Of a stretch of 64,000 bases of DNA, positions 11,837 through 23,037 are shown piece by piece. How positions within the stretch are numbered: position 1 is the first letter of the stretch; every line of letters begins with the position of its first letter. The notes beneath the pieces were generated by a model. The model searched no databases and was not told the DNA's origin. It saw nothing but the letters and a program-made list of their open reading frames with translations. Position numbers and translations under genes: made by a program. Origin of the DNA: Adiantum capillus-veneris (taxonomy: Eukaryota; Streptophyta; Polypodiopsida; Polypodiales; Pteridaceae); NCBI GenBank assembly GCA_014529385.2, contig CM043947.1:97622036-97686035 (forward strand), given 5' to 3'.

Positions 11837-12476
11837 CACAATATACGTGGTTCACCCAATGTGGGCTACGTCCACGGGAAAGCAGCCACTCAATGGCTTT
11901 AGCACTTCAAAAGAAGAAGTAGTTTACAAAGGGATTAAACCCTTGATAGAGCTCCCGCCTTGCTTCACTCTCACCACCTCACACTCACCTTGTTGCATCA
12001 ACTTCACACTATGAAATGTGTGTAGAAATGGCTTCCTTTTATAGGCCAAAAGGGCTGCCCTCTCTTATGAGAGACAGCCATGTGTAGCCGCCCTTGTGCC
12101 AATAAGTCCAAATCGGACCCTCCAATCCGCCCATGTGTGGCCGCCCTTGAGAAGACAAGTCCGCTTTTGAATTCGGCCACCGGCCATTGACTTCCGACCA
12201 TCGGCTATTGACTACCGGCCACCGGCCAACTGACCGGTTGTTTTCCGACCACTTTCCGACCGCCGTCCGGCCATAATATTCCAGTGAAAAAAAAATATCG
12301 GGGGCCTCCGCCCCCGAGGCCTCTAAAGTTGCCCCTGATTCTTGTCCGTGAAAATTTTGGTTTCCGGTGAGTGATTTTCCTTCACGCACGATGGCTTCTC
12401 CTCATAATGGGGGCTTTACAAATGTGCGCTTTTACCACAGAAAATTACAAGGGAAAATTAGGCTCCATACTTAACA
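11692..12476 (-). repeat. 3' LTR of the copia element
   Basis: 785 bp, reading TTTTAG...CTTAACA on the plus strand; the first bases should be TGTTAG as in the other LTR, so one G has changed to T. A TATA box on the minus strand (CCTATAAAAGG, 12,035-12,045) marks the promoter. Upstream of it on the minus strand lie tandem copies of a CCGGCCA-containing motif of about 28 bp (12,177-12,235), fewer than in the 5' LTR. A GA run occupies 11,786-11,832. Confidence 0.92.
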
Positions 12477-12489
12477 ATCTCCCACTTGG
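12477..12489 (-). other. Polypurine tract of the copia element
   Basis: The minus strand reads CCAAGTGGGAGAT directly before the 3' LTR, the usual plus-strand primer of plant copia elements. Confidence 0.8.
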
Positions 12490-12536
12490 AGACTGATCTC
12501 CAAACCAAACCTGTGACTGCTTTCCATTCTGGCTTC

Positions 12537-14774
12537 TTATCTTTGAATGCCGATTGAAGATGAGCAAAAGCTCAACTTCTCCTTGTTGACCACCTTTGTA
12601 AACATGTCTGCAGGATTTTCACTTGTATGCACCTTTCCTAGCTTTAGTTGTCCCTCTTCCAAAAGAGTGCGTATGAAGTGATATCTCACCTCAATGTGCT
12701 TTGTCCTTGAATGAAAGGCTGAGTTCTTTGCAAGATGGATAGCGCTTTGGCTATCACTGTACAAGACACAATTGTCTTGTTTGAATCCAAGCTCTTCTAA
12801 GAATCTGTGAAGCCACATAATTTCTTTGCTTGCCTCCGTCATTGCTACATACTCTGCTTTCGTGGTAGAAAGTGAAACCACTTTCTGCATTTTTGAAGCC
12901 CAGCTTACTGCTGTGCCTCCAACCGTGAACACATAGCCAGTAGTGCTCCTTTGAGTATCTTTGTCACCTGCCATATCTGCATCAGCATATCCTTCTAGAA
13001 AAATATCAGTTCTTCCAAAATACAAAGCATTTGTTGTTGTCCCTTTTAGATACCTAAGTATCCACTTCACAGCTTGCCAATGCTCTTTACCTGGGTTGTC
13101 CATGAACCTACTCACAACTCCCACTGCATGTGCAATGTCTCGCCTTGTCCAGAACATAGCATACATTAGAGAACCTACCGCTGCAGCATATGGAACTTTA
13201 GACATATAGGCTATCTCCTCTTGTGTCTTTGGACACATATCCTTCGTTAGTTTAAAATGACCAACCAAAGGTGTAGAAACTGGTTTTTCATTTTGCATTA
13301 CAAACCTTTCTAGTACCTTCTTGATGTAAGCTTCTTGAGATAGCTTTATTGTCTTCTTCGTCCTGTCCCTTGATATTTTCAAACCAAGTATCCTCTTTGT
13401 AGCACCTAAATATTTCATTGAAAAAGATTTGGACAGCTCCTCTTTTAGGTCTTTGATGTCCTGCATGTTAGCACTTGCAATCAACATGTCATCAACATAC
13501 AACATTAGGATGATGAATTTCCCATCTCCCAAATTCTTCGTGTAGACGCAATGATCTGAGTTGCATCTTTTGAATCCATGATCCAACATCCATTGATCAA
13601 ACTTCAAGTACCATTGTCTTGATGCTTGCTTTAAGCCATACAAGCTCTTCTTTAATCTGCAAACCATTTTCTCCTTACCTTTTACTTCATACCCCTTTGG
13701 TTGAAGCATGTAGATTTCCTCCTCTAAGTCACCGTGACGGAATGACGTATTTACATCCATTTGCTCGAGATTTAGATCATGAGCAGCCACAAGGCTTAAG
13801 ACAAGCCTTTTCTTTCCACCTTCTTCTTCCTTCAGCTTGTACACCCATTTGTTTTGAAGTGCCCGCTTACCTTTAGGAAACTCAACCAACTCCCATGTTT
13901 CGTTGCGATGTAGTGAGTCCATCTCTACTTGCATGCTCTTCATCCATTCTTCTTTGGATTCATGTTGCATAGCTTCTTCGTATGATTCCGGCTCTCTAGA
14001 ATCTGAGATCAAGAGATCGTTGAAGGAAGGAACAAACCTTTCTGGAGGTCTACTTGATCTTGTAGATCTTCGGGGAATAGGTTGAGGCTCCTCATTTGGT
14101 TGATGTTGTTGCACATTGTCACCGTTTGCAGTCCTTGAGTCTTCACCGTCCTCAAGCTCCATGTACTCATCACCTGTTTCTTTTGTTTGTTTTCTTTCCA
14201 AGTAATCTTTGTACATATTTTGTTCATTAAAAATTACATCCCTACTCCTTAAAATTTTACCATCTTCAGGATTCCATAGGTGATACCCAAAGTCTCCTTC
14301 TCCATAGACAATGAAGAAACACTTTTTGGACTTTGCATCTAGCTTTGATCTTAGGCTTCTATCTATGTGCATGAAAGCCTCACACCCAAACACTTTGAGA
14401 AATGAATAATTCACCGGTTTACCTGTCCATGCCTCTTCTGGAACTCCCCCATCCAATGCCGTTGAGGGTGACCGATTGATTAAGTACAAAAACGTACTTA
14501 CAGCTTCCGCCCAAAGCTCAAGCGGTAGGCCTGCATGTAGCCGCATGCTTCGTGCTCGTTCCATGATTGCCCTGTTCATCCTTTCCGAAATCCCATTTTG
14601 TTGAGGTGTCCTTGGGGTTGTCCTTTGCCTCCGAATGCCATTGCTAGCACAAAATCTTTCAAAAGCTTGGCTACAATATTCGCCTCCATTGTCGGATCTG
14701 AGGCATTTAACCTTGGTACCTGTTTCATTCATTCTCCACAAAGGCTTTCCACCTTTGAAATATAGAGAATACAT
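12537..14774 (-). pseudogene. Copia pol: integrase C-part, RT, RNase H (internal RT deletion)
   Basis: A 745-codon open frame. Residues ~25-75 hold the end of the integrase core with SDNGGEY and the catalytic Glu in NGISERMNRA. Reverse transcriptase follows, with LYGLKQASRQWY and the catalytic box MLYVDDMLIAS. RNase H carries YADADMAGD, KAEYVAMTEASKE, YSDSQSAIHLAKN and the terminal ENPADMFTK. Compared with other Tork-type elements, about 30 residues are missing in RT between EEGGKKR and LVLSLVAAHDL, an in-frame loss of the fingers region before motif A (LEQMDVNTSF). The upstream part of integrase is in a separate, stop-containing stretch, so this is a defective copy although the frame itself is long. 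Confidence 0.92.
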
Positions 14775-15198
14775 CGGATTTATTCTTCATGACATAAACC
14801 CATGTTTTTCTAGTCGCATCGTCTATGAATGTTACATAGTACAATGAGCCACCAAGTGATGGTGTACTTGCAGGACCCCAAACATCAGAATGAACCAACT
14901 CAAGTTTTTTATTTTTTCTTTCATTTCATGATTTTTGAAATTTTACCCTCTTTTGTTTACTATAAACACAATCTTCACAGAACTCTAAGTCCACTTCTTT
15001 CAAACCTGGTAGAAGCTTCTTTGTTTGAAGGATTTGCATTCCTTTGGCACTCATATGCCCAAGTCGGTAGTGCCACACCGCACTGTCAACTTCTGTAGTT
15101 GCTGCACAAGCTCAAGGTTGCGTGCTAACAGTACACAAGTAAAGTGTACCGACTTTTTCTCCCTTGGCAACCACCAAAGATCCCTTTGAGATCTTCCA
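14775..15198 (-). pseudogene. Copia integrase N-terminal region, broken
   Basis: Between the two long open frames the minus strand still encodes pieces of the GAG-pre-integrase/zinc-binding domain (LWHYRLGHMS-like, read near 15,050-15,085) and the first part of the integrase core (FIDDATRKTWVYVMK-like, near 14,760-14,830), but in shifted frames with stops. The first catalytic Asp region is therefore not joined to the downstream core. Confidence 0.65.
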
Positions 15199-16335
15199 CT
15201 ATTTGTTTCCGAATGCAATGTTGTGACCTTCATCGTCCAATTGTCTTGTAGAGATCAAATTTTTGCGAAGAGAAGGAACATGCCTAACATCTTTAAGCTT
15301 CCATTCATTTCCGTTAGCAGTTTTGACAGAAACTGTACCTTTGCCGACAATCTCACAAGCTTTATCATCTCCCAAGTATACATACCCAAAATTACCTTTG
15401 GTGTAGTCTTGGAAATGTTGCTTGTGTGGTGTCGCATGGAATGAAGCCCCAGAATCTACTATCCAAGAATTAGACACATTGTCTAATGAGAGAATTAGAG
15501 CATCTTGCTCTACTTTACCTGCCACATTGGCCTCCGATGTTGGCTTGTTGTCTTGAGACTCTGTCTCCTTCTTCTTCTTGGACCAGCAATCCTTCTTGAC
15601 GTGGCCCTTCTTGCCGCAATTCCAACATTCAAGAACTAACTTTGTGCGTGACTTGCTCCACCTTGAGCGATCACGACCCTTTTGGTTTTTGAACCTCTCC
15701 TTAGGCCTTCCTCTTGTTTCCACTGATAGTGCAGCACTTGATGATTCTCTTGTGCTTCTCCTTGGCATTTCCTCGCTTAGGATAACACTCACAACATCAT
15801 CAAACTTAAGAGTATTTGTGCCAGATATAGAATTACTTACAGCCATCACAAGGCTGTCCCAACTATCAGGTAGAGATGATAGTATAAGGAGAGCTCGCAC
15901 TTCGTCATCGAAATTGATTTTCACTGATCGAAGTTGACTTATGTTTGTGTTAAAGTCATTTAGGTGTTCTGCAACTGAACCATTCTCTGCCATCTTTAGA
16001 TTGAATAAGCGCTTCATAAGAAATATCTTATTGGATGCCGATGGTTTCTCGTAGAAGTCGTCAAGTGACTTCATCAAGTCCTCCGTGGTCTTCATCTCCG
16101 AAACATTGAAGGCCACCGTTGACGCCAAGCTTAACCGGATTGTTCCCAGTGCCTTTCGATCAAGGACAATCCATGCTTCATCTGCCATTGTTGCGGGCTT
16201 CTTCGCAAGACCGCCTAGTGGCAAATAGAGGTCCTTCTGGTAGAGATAGTCTTCAATCTGCATCTTCCAATGTTGGTAGTTTTTGCCGTTGAACTTCTCA
16301 ATCTTGAGCTTCCCTTCCTCCGCCATAACTCCCAC
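15199..16335 (-). CDS. Copia Gag and protease N-part (378 codons)
   Basis: Starts with [20 protein letters not shown], a copia Gag beginning, 50 bp downstream of the primer site. The Gag core spans residues ~1-190 with [11 protein letters not shown]-like and [11 protein letters not shown] motifs (here [11 protein letters not shown]). The nucleocapsid zinc knuckle [14 protein letters not shown] is at ~235-248 and the aspartic protease motif [14 protein letters not shown] at ~289-302. The frame ends soon after [12 protein letters not shown] in the protease/integrase linker. Gag packages the element RNA in cytoplasmic particles and protease cleaves the polyprotein. This part looks intact; the downstream polyprotein is not. 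Confidence 0.9.
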   Translation of the reverse strand: MGVMAEEGKLKIEKFNGKNYQHWKMQIEDYLYQKDLYLPLGGLAKKPATMADEAWIVLDRKALGTIRLSLASTVAFNVSEMKTTEDLMKSLDDFYEKPSASNKIFLMKRLFNLKMAENGSVAEHLNDFNTNISQLRSVKINFDDEVRALLILSSLPDSWDSLVMAVSNSISGTNTLKFDDVVSVILSEEMPRRSTRESSSAALSVETRGRPKERFKNQKGRDRSRWSKSRTKLVLECWNCGKKGHVKKDCWSKKKKETESQDNKPTSEANVAGKVEQDALILSLDNVSNSWIVDSGASFHATPHKQHFQDYTKGNFGYVYLGDDKACEIVGKGTVSVKTANGNEWKLKDVRHVPSLRKNLISTRQLDDEGHNIAFGNK

Positions 16336-16385
16336 TCAATTCAAGGAATCCTTTCCTTGAGATAATTTAGCTACTAGCAAACCTT

Positions 16386-16397
16386 GCTCTGATACCA
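16386..16397 (-). other. Primer binding site of the copia element
   Basis: Minus strand TGGTATCAGAGC, two bases from the 5' LTR end at 16,400; complementary to initiator Met tRNA. Confidence 0.92.
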
Positions 16398-16399
16398 GT

Positions 16400-17177
16400 T
16401 GTTAGAAAATAAGACGTAGCTAAATAGAATGTTTTTTTGAGTAGATTACTTAATAGAGAGAGATAGATTTCACACACAAGAGATTATAAAGGAGAGAGAG
16501 AGAGAGAGAGTACACACGATATATGTGGTTCACCCAATGTGGTCTACATCCACGGGAAAGCATCCACTCAATAGCTTTAGCACTTCAAAAGAAGGAAGTA
16601 GTTTACAAAGGGATTAAACCCTTGATAGATCTCCCGCCTTGCTTCATCCTCACCACCTCACACTCACCTTGTTGCATCAACTTCACACTATCAAATGTGT
16701 GTAGAAATGGCCTCCTTTTATAGGCCAAAAGGGCTTCCCTCTCTTATGAGAGACAGCCATGTGTAGCCGCCCTTGTGCGAATAAGTCCAAATCGGACCCT
16801 CCAATCCGCTCATGTGTGGCCGCCCTTGAGAAGACAAGTCCGCTTTTGAATTCGGCCACCGGCCACCGGCCATTGACTTCCGACCACCGGCCACCGGCCA
16901 GTGATTTCCGACCACCGGCCATCAGCCATTGACTATCGGCCACCGGCCAACCGACCGGTTGTTTTCCGACCACTTTTCGGCCGCCGTCCGGCCATAATAT
17001 TACGGTGAAAAGAATATTCCACTCTAAAGTTGCCCTTGATTCTTGTCCGTGAAAATTTTGGTTTCCGGTGAGTGATTTTCCTTCACGCACGATGGATTCT
17101 CCTCATAATGGGGGCCTTACAAATGTGCGCTTTTACCACAAAAAATTACAAGGGTAAATCAGGCTCCATACTTAACA
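16400..17177 (-). repeat. 5' LTR of the copia element
   Basis: 778 bp with intact TGTTAG...CTTAACA ends. The TATA box on the minus strand is at 16,714-16,724. The U3 region (16,855-16,960) carries more copies of the CCGGCCA-type ~28-bp motif than the sister LTR, while the GA run near 16,495 is shorter. These length differences arose after insertion or during reverse transcription. Confidence 0.93.
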
Positions 17178-17420
17178 ATAAAATTTTATTTTTTTATATT
17201 TTTTATTAATTTTGGTTCAACTAGCCCAGTGACTAGCTAATTGAGGGGTTTTTAAGGAGATATGGGAAAAGCCCCGTAACTCACACACGCCTATGTACAA
17301 TGAAATGGTAGGGATAGCCTCAGTGTTTGAGTGATTTTGGTAGGGTGAAGTAGCTCACTATGGAAATTTGGATAGCCAAAAAACGGCTATCATTAGCCCT
17401 CCCCCAGGATGATTGTATAT

Positions 17421-18024
17421 TCATGTACCATCATAAAGCATCTTTACCAAAGAGAGTGCTTCAGAGTCCTTGACAAGATCTTCATTGTTTGGTCCCTTGG
17501 AATTTTGGTTTGAGTTACACTCATGATGGATGGAACAATACTTACATGAGATAGATACCTCTTGACAGATCTCTGGTAGATCCTTTGGTAGAAGGAGACT
17601 CAAATAGGGCTTCAAACAATACCCGTTTACCTTCCTGGCGTCCTCTTTTCCATTCAAGTCCATAAGCTGATAGTAACTTGAGTTGAAAGCCTTTTTGACT
17701 ATGTATGGCCCCTGCCATCTAGTTTAAAATTTGGCATCAATAAGATTATCGAGTCAATTGTCATACTCTAGCACAAGATCTCCTTTATTGATGCCTTTGT
17801 CCTTCAATTTCTTGTCAAGCTTCTCCTTCACCTAGCTTCTGCTTTGCCTTTGTAGATTTCCTCTTGTAGTACTCATATGCTGCTTCTCTTTTCCACTCAA
17901 GCTCAGCTAAGGTAAGAAGTCGATCCATCCATGCTTCTTGATCATCTTGTGCTTCTTTGCCATGAAGTCGCATTGTTAGAATGTTGAGCTCAATTGACTG
18001 TAAATCCTCTTCACCATAGACCAA
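17421..18024 (-). pseudogene. Tat pol C-terminal tail
   Basis: Two short frames follow the integrase: MVYGEEDLQSIELNILTMRL with a charged stretch (LELEWKREAAYEYYKRK-like), and a final piece ending near 17,421. The position after integrase and the conserved VYG(E/M)E start fit the C-terminal region of Tat/Athila integrases (typically LVYG.EAVLP.E). It is separated from the integrase core by a frame change at about 18,040. Confidence 0.7.
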
Positions 18025-18052
18025 GTGAAATGGTGTGAACTCCGTGGCTTCC

Positions 18053-18700
18053 CTAAATGTGGTTCAATATGCGCACAAGGCACCATCCCAAGAAGTCATC
18101 CCACAACTTTGTCTTGTTTTTCACCATCTTTCTAATGATGCCTGCAATGACACCATTAGCTTTTTGTACCAAACCATTCGATTGGGGATAGTAGGGTGTA
18201 CTGTGACGACGTAGAATGTGAAGGTCTTCACAGACTTCTGTAAGCAAGCCCTTTCTAAACCTTGAGCCATTATCAGAAACAATCTCCAAAGGTGTGCAAA
18301 ATCTACAAAAAATGTGAGTGTAGACGAATTTTCTCACTGTCCTCTCATTTACCTTTGCCACACTTTGTGCTTCCACCCACCTAGTCATATATTCTACAGC
18401 CACTAGAATGTAGAGTTTATCATTTTTTGTCCTAGGCAGAGGACCCATAGCATGAATGACCCATTTTTCAAAGGGTCCACTTGCAAGCACGATTTGCCTT
18501 GGACCATAAACCGATCTTCTATTCCTATTTATCTGACAATTGTGACAACTTTTACACCAATGTTGGACATCCATATGTAGACTTGGCCAAACACACCCCG
18601 CAAGAAAAATCTTCTTCACAGTTAACTCTTGGGAAAAATGACCACCACATGCCTCTTCATGCAAAACTTTTAGAATGGATGGAATTTCCTTGATAGTTGG
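18053..18700 (-). pseudogene. Tat integrase, catalytic residues lost
   Basis: This is the C-terminal part of a 392-codon frame. The zinc-binding half reads HEEACGGHFS ... CKSCHNCQ. In the core the first catalytic Asp, normally in W(G/V)(I/M)D(V/I)(M/I)GPLP, is His in WVIHAMGPLP. The second Asp is kept in IVSDNGSRF. The catalytic Glu expected in PQ.NG.(A/V)E..N is Lys in PQSNGLVQKANG. Two of the three metal-binding residues are therefore lost and the enzyme would be inactive. It lies downstream of the second RNase H, the order known for the Tat lineage. Confidence 0.85.
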
Positions 18701-18899
18701 TACTCTTCTGCACACTTGATTCTTCCCTCTTTGATAGAGGGATCCTTCTAGGAAGAGATACGCGCTTGCCTTCTTCATGAGTCTCCTCTTCTGAGCCTTC
18801 GTGAAGTCTTGTGGAAACTCCCCCTCCAAAATGTAGCCAATAATGGGAGTCAATGACTCCAATCCTTGGTACATCGGTTGCTTGATAGTTGCTCCCACC

Positions 18900-19501
18900 A
18901 TGATGAAGTGCACTTCTTTCTCAACACATGTAACTGCTTGTTGTGCAAGTAAATCTGCATCTTCATTTTGTTTTCTAGAAATATGATATAGTTGCACTTC
19001 TTCAAAATGATTAAACAATCTACGAATGGCATGAACTTTTGTCCTTAGGCTTTCATTCTTGCATGCCCAAATGCCTAAAATCTGCTTCACAATGAGAAGT
19101 GCATCTCCTTTTACCATGAGACGTTGTATACCTTGGCCAATGCATATCTTTAAACCATGAAGTAGTGTGTCGTATTCTGCTTCATTGTTGCTAGTTGAAC
19201 TTGGTAGATTGACCTTCTCTTTCATGACCACCTATCCACTTGGGTTGAGCAACACTAGCCCTCCCCCTGCTTTTCCTGTGGCTTGTCGAAAAGCTCCATC
19301 AAAGAACAAGGTAAAAGCATTAGGAATACTTTTTGGTGGTGGTAATGGTAGGGTATTTATTTTAGGCACCTTAATCTCCTTCTCATGTACCCTATAAGTG
19401 AGGATCCCTGCTAATTTTGCACGCACATCTTCTACCTTGAAAGAGTATTGGAACTCTTGCAACTCCATAATCCACTTTGAGATCTTAGTACTAAGATGCA
19501 T
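18900..19501 (-). pseudogene. Tat second (archaeal-type) RNase H
   Basis: Two adjoining frames (19,232-19,501 and the start of 18,053-19,231) encode a complete RNase H fold with all four acidic residues visible: Asp in LFFDGAFRQATGKAGGG, Glu in SNNEAEYDTLLHGLK, Asp in LMVKGDALLIVKQI and Asp in NEDADLLAQQ. A second RNase H of this type after the retroviral one is the mark of the plant Tat lineage. A stop separates the Asp-containing first strand (ending at NPSG) from the rest. Confidence 0.85.
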
Positions 19502-20432
19502 TTAAGATGACACCCAGGAAACAAATTTTTTACAGTGAGAATTACAAAAGGTTTTGGTAGCAAGTAGGATCTAAACTTTCTCACCGCGAACTTGAGAGAA
19601 AGCATCATGAGTTCTGCCTTCGTGTACCCTCTCTCCAAAGCATTCATGACCATACTAGCAAAGCAGATGGGTCGCGTCTGGGTACTATGGGGATCTTGTT
19701 GTAGAAAAACCGCACCAATTGTTTCTTTCCCAACACTAGAGCTAACAAATAATGTGTACTCCCAAAAAGGAGACATGAGTGTTGGTAGCTCTGACAAGAT
19801 GACTTTAATGTTACAAAAGTACTCTTCAAGCTCATCATACCATGAAAATTCTACTTCTTGTGTCAACGTTTGCAAAGGGTGAAGAAACTCCGAAGCTAAG
19901 TGAATGAAACATGATATATACTTCCCCTTTTGAATGAATGAGATGACCTCTTTGAGATTCTTGGGTGATGGGAGCTCAATAATAGCCTTTGCCTTCGAAG
20001 GATCCACCTCAATGCCTTTATAATAAACCTTGTGACCAAGCAAGATCAGTTCATTCTCACCTATGTGACATTTGTCGGGGTTGAGTTGACCTCCCATGTC
20101 GTAGAGCTTCTTTAAACCTTCTTCTACCCTTTGTAGATGGAATGATTTTGAGCTATAAATGCAAAAATCATCAATGAACACCCTAATTGACTTTCCAAAG
20201 AATGGTTGAAACACCATGTTCATGAAACGTTGGAACGTTGCAGGAGCATTTGTCAGACCAAATGGCATGACTCTAAAATCATAACAACCCCAAGGAGTGA
20301 TGAAGGTTGTTTTCAATTGATCCTTCAATGCAATCCCTATTTGAAAGTAATCTGAGTGGCCATCACACACAGTGTACTTCTCATGACCAACTACCTCATT
20401 TAGTATCTCATCCTGAAATGGGAGGGGAAAGT
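19432..20432 (-). pseudogene. Tat RT C-part and degenerate first RNase H
   Basis: The frame resumes RT after the 4.27-kb insertion with FPLPFQDEILNEVVGHE, then motif A region YTVCDGHSDYFQI, MPFGLTNAPATFQRFMN and the catalytic box RVFIDDFCIYS. RNase H follows at ~19,750, but the expected Asp of its first strand is absent (TLFVSSSVGKETIGAVFLQ), while CFASMVMNALERGYTKAE is kept. Loss of catalysis in this domain with retention of a second RNase H is a known Tat feature. The first residues of the open frame are encoded by the inserted element, not by pol. Confidence 0.85.
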
Positions 20433-21235
20433 TGCTACAGCCGGGAGCGCGGAAAGCCCTACAAAATACTCGAAATAGTACATAGCAAGCCAAAAATCAA
20501 CAAAACTGTATACGTGGCACATCCACGAACTCGTAATCCAAGCTATACACAAACAACGAGAGACGTAGAGCGGAAGAGAGGTAAAGAGTACGCGTAGGCG
20601 CACCTCCTAGAGCGGAGTGCTACGCCGGCACGACGAGAGAGAAGAGAGGAGAGGTGAGAAGAAGAACACAGACACTGGGTGCAATCTCCCCCCGTGCAAG
20701 AGTGACCATTTCCCTCTTGCACGTATTTGTTATATAGATTTCGTGAATGGTCAAATTGGTTACAAACTGGCCGGCCGGTCATAAATGGCCAAAGCTCATA
20801 AAAGAGCACTTGAATAATAAAATGTACAATGTATATATTTTCATTCGTATAGGCCTAGCTCGGTCCAGTCTTTTCCACCTGTCAGCTGCAATAAGTAATA
20901 AAATATCAATTCTATAACATACCTCTCCGTTGGAAAGCAACTGTCCTCAGTTGTGAACATAAAAATCTGCAAACAATACTTGTCAAAAACAATGATTAGA
21001 AATCTGTATCAAATAATAAAAGATAAATCCATAAAATTAGACACATTGGTTATGCCTGCCGTCATCCACATACTACCTATTCTAGTGTCCCATACCACTA
21101 GAATAAGCAGTATATGTCATACCCTGATGAATCAGGATATCATTGGTCACACTCATCATTGTATAAATCAATTCTCATCAATCGCAAGTTCACTTTCATA
21201 AATACTGTCGTGATAGAAAATCATCATATACCAAT
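20433..21235. repeat. Left terminal inverted repeat
   Basis: About 800 bp, matching the reverse complement of 23,895-24,700 almost throughout, with small indels near the outer 150 bp and divergence at the inner end after ATAAATACTGT. It includes a segment ending CACCCAGTGT/ACACTGGGTG and a run of GA-rich sequence. Confidence 0.85.
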
Positions 21236-21379
21236 TCCAAATCCAATTCCAAATCCACAATATAAGTCCAAATCCAAATCACTTTCATTATGTACCTGGG
21301 TAACAAAATCATACCAGTTACAAAGGTGGACAGCCACTGCAGTATGATTTTGTGGTCAGTGTTGCCTCATCCGGCGAGT

Positions 21380-21545
21380 CTACACCAATAAAACGTGCTG
21401 CCTAAATCGACGAATCTGCACTAATAAGACGTGCTGCCTAAATCAACGAATCTGCACTAATGCTGCCTATATCGGCAGATCTGCATTTACCATTGTGAAT
21501 TTGCAATTCGTCAGTGTGCTGCCTAAATCGGCGGATCTGTGTGCA
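21380..21545. repeat. Short tandem repeats inside the long-TIR element
   Basis: At least four diverged copies of a ~31-bp unit, with the shared core GTGCTGCCTAAATC followed by (G/A)(G/A)CG(A/G)ATCTG. Such subterminal repeats often bind transposases, but nothing here proves that role. Confidence 0.7.
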
Positions 21546-22881
21546 TGTGAGCAATGGACTAGAGACAAGACATAAAAACAAAACATTGACTACCTGTGTG
21601 ACACCACATTGGAGTATAGTTGAGTAGCACAGTACTTACAAATTTTTTGTTCACTATTCAAGAGCACCTTAACTCATATAAGCAGTGGCATAGTTTAATG
21701 ATAAATCAGCTCAAGAAAAATTCCTTTCAATATAATTAGAAGTGATGAGCTTAGTAGCAGTGACTGAGTATTCATGTTAGAGCAGAATGCAGAGAAATGA
21801 AATATGAAAAGAGGAATGACATATTTGATGTACATACCCGAAGGGTAAACTGATTTTGAATATATAGACCATTGTTGGTATATGGATGAAGTACAAGTGC
21901 TGCAACTCGCGTTTTACACCAAAGTATACCAATAGATCCAAAATGTTTTAGCATGGGGTTAATAATTGGTCAGGAACTTGTAATGGCAACTACAAAAGGG
22001 ATTAGTATACAATCGAGACAAAGGTGAGACAACTGAACGGAAAGAAAATATTGACTTTAAATAGCATAGATCAACTAGTGCCACTAAACAAAAACAAATA
22101 CAAGAATAAAGTGCGAGTTGTTGCACGGCAACTTGTGCTCATGCAGTTGTGAAGCACCTAATTTTGGTTTAAAGTTTCATAAAAAAAACTATTGTTAACT
22201 CAATGACCATGTTTAACTAGAATGAGCAAGGGTCCTCCATGTAAGCGTCAATTGTGAGGGTGGTTAGTGTATGATACTAGCTTCCAAATCATATATGAGC
22301 CCTGCCTGTTGCATTGTTCAAGTACCAGGTAGATTTTTGTTCTCTAATGTTTTTTTGTCAATTAATAAATATATATTTATTTTTATTTAATGCAATTAGT
22401 GGATTATTATACATTGCATAATTGTGACTCGAATTGTGAAAATATAACATGATTGACTTGAATTATCATAACAGTAGGGGGTGGTGGGGAGGTTGTGAAA
22501 AGAAAGAGAGAAATGAAATGAAATGTTGTAGTGCCCATCTTGAAAATGCAAAAATAACCTACGAAACAAAGCGAGACATTCCTTATGAATCTAATACAAC
22601 GTCTTCATCAAGTTCCGTGGATGTCTGGCATTGGACATCGTCGCAAAAAGTATTGCAGTGGTCACCGATCTTCGCTTCTAAGTAGTCTTGGGCAGGGGGG
22701 AGGAGAAATTGTTGTGGAGTGGTCAGATGCAACAAACCAGGGGAACGAGCGAGAAAACTCATACACTCCTTTTAAATCTAAGCTAATGTCTGGGTACAAA
22801 ATAAAATGAAGTACGTACAATATTTAAAGACTAATTTTTTTTATTTTTTATTTTTTTTCAAATGATCATCAGTATCATCGT

Positions 22882-23037
22882 GAATCAATGATGCTCTGCA
22901 TCGGGTTATCCTGATAAAGTATTTCAGAGGATGCTGTAGAGGTTCATTAATGTGTAACGCTATTGAATCAAGGATGCTATGCATCGAGTTCACCTGATAA
23001 AGTATGGCAGAGGACGCTGCAGAGCTTCGTCAATGTG
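22882..23037. repeat. Two-copy 73-bp tandem repeat
   Basis: Copies at 22,882-22,954 and 22,965-23,037 start GAATCAA(T/G)GATGCT and contain CCTGATAAAGTAT and CAGAGGA(T/C)GCTG. Period 83 bp, inside the long-TIR element. Confidence 0.8.

Larger units (their letters stand above)
11692..17177 (-). mobile_element. Tork/Tnt1-like Ty1/copia retrotransposon
   Basis: A complete but defective element of 5,486 bp with two LTRs (785 and 778 bp), a 5-bp target duplication ATAAA (11,687-11,691 and 17,178-17,182), an initiator Met primer site and a polypurine tract. The site is empty in the sister Tat LTR around 29,962. Gag, protease, integrase, RT and RNase H follow in copia order on the minus strand, with residues resembling the Tork (Tnt1-like) lineage. 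Stops break the integrase N-terminal region and RT has an internal deletion. It inserted after the Tat element, because it lies in one Tat LTR only. Confidence 0.93.
8605..17392 (-). repeat. 3' LTR of the Tat element, interrupted
   Basis: The LTR runs 8,605-9,325, 10,028-11,691 and 17,183-17,392. It matches 27,583-30,171 in order and orientation, including GCTCAATTGG(A/G)TTGGGGTTGG near the left end and GCTAATTGAGG near the right. Excluding insertions it is about 2.6 kb. The left end starts TGACACGGTCC where the sister has TGAGGTGGTCC. On the minus strand a TATA box (GCTATAAAAGG, 10,158-10,168) is conserved in the sister at 28,452-28,462. A GA run near 8,779 corresponds to the longer one at 27,757. 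Short open frames within it are not genes. Confidence 0.85.

Noticed and set aside
12961-16723. Plus-strand frames opposite the copia Gag and Pol
   Set aside because: They are antisense shadows of the minus-strand polyprotein, which has clear conserved motifs.
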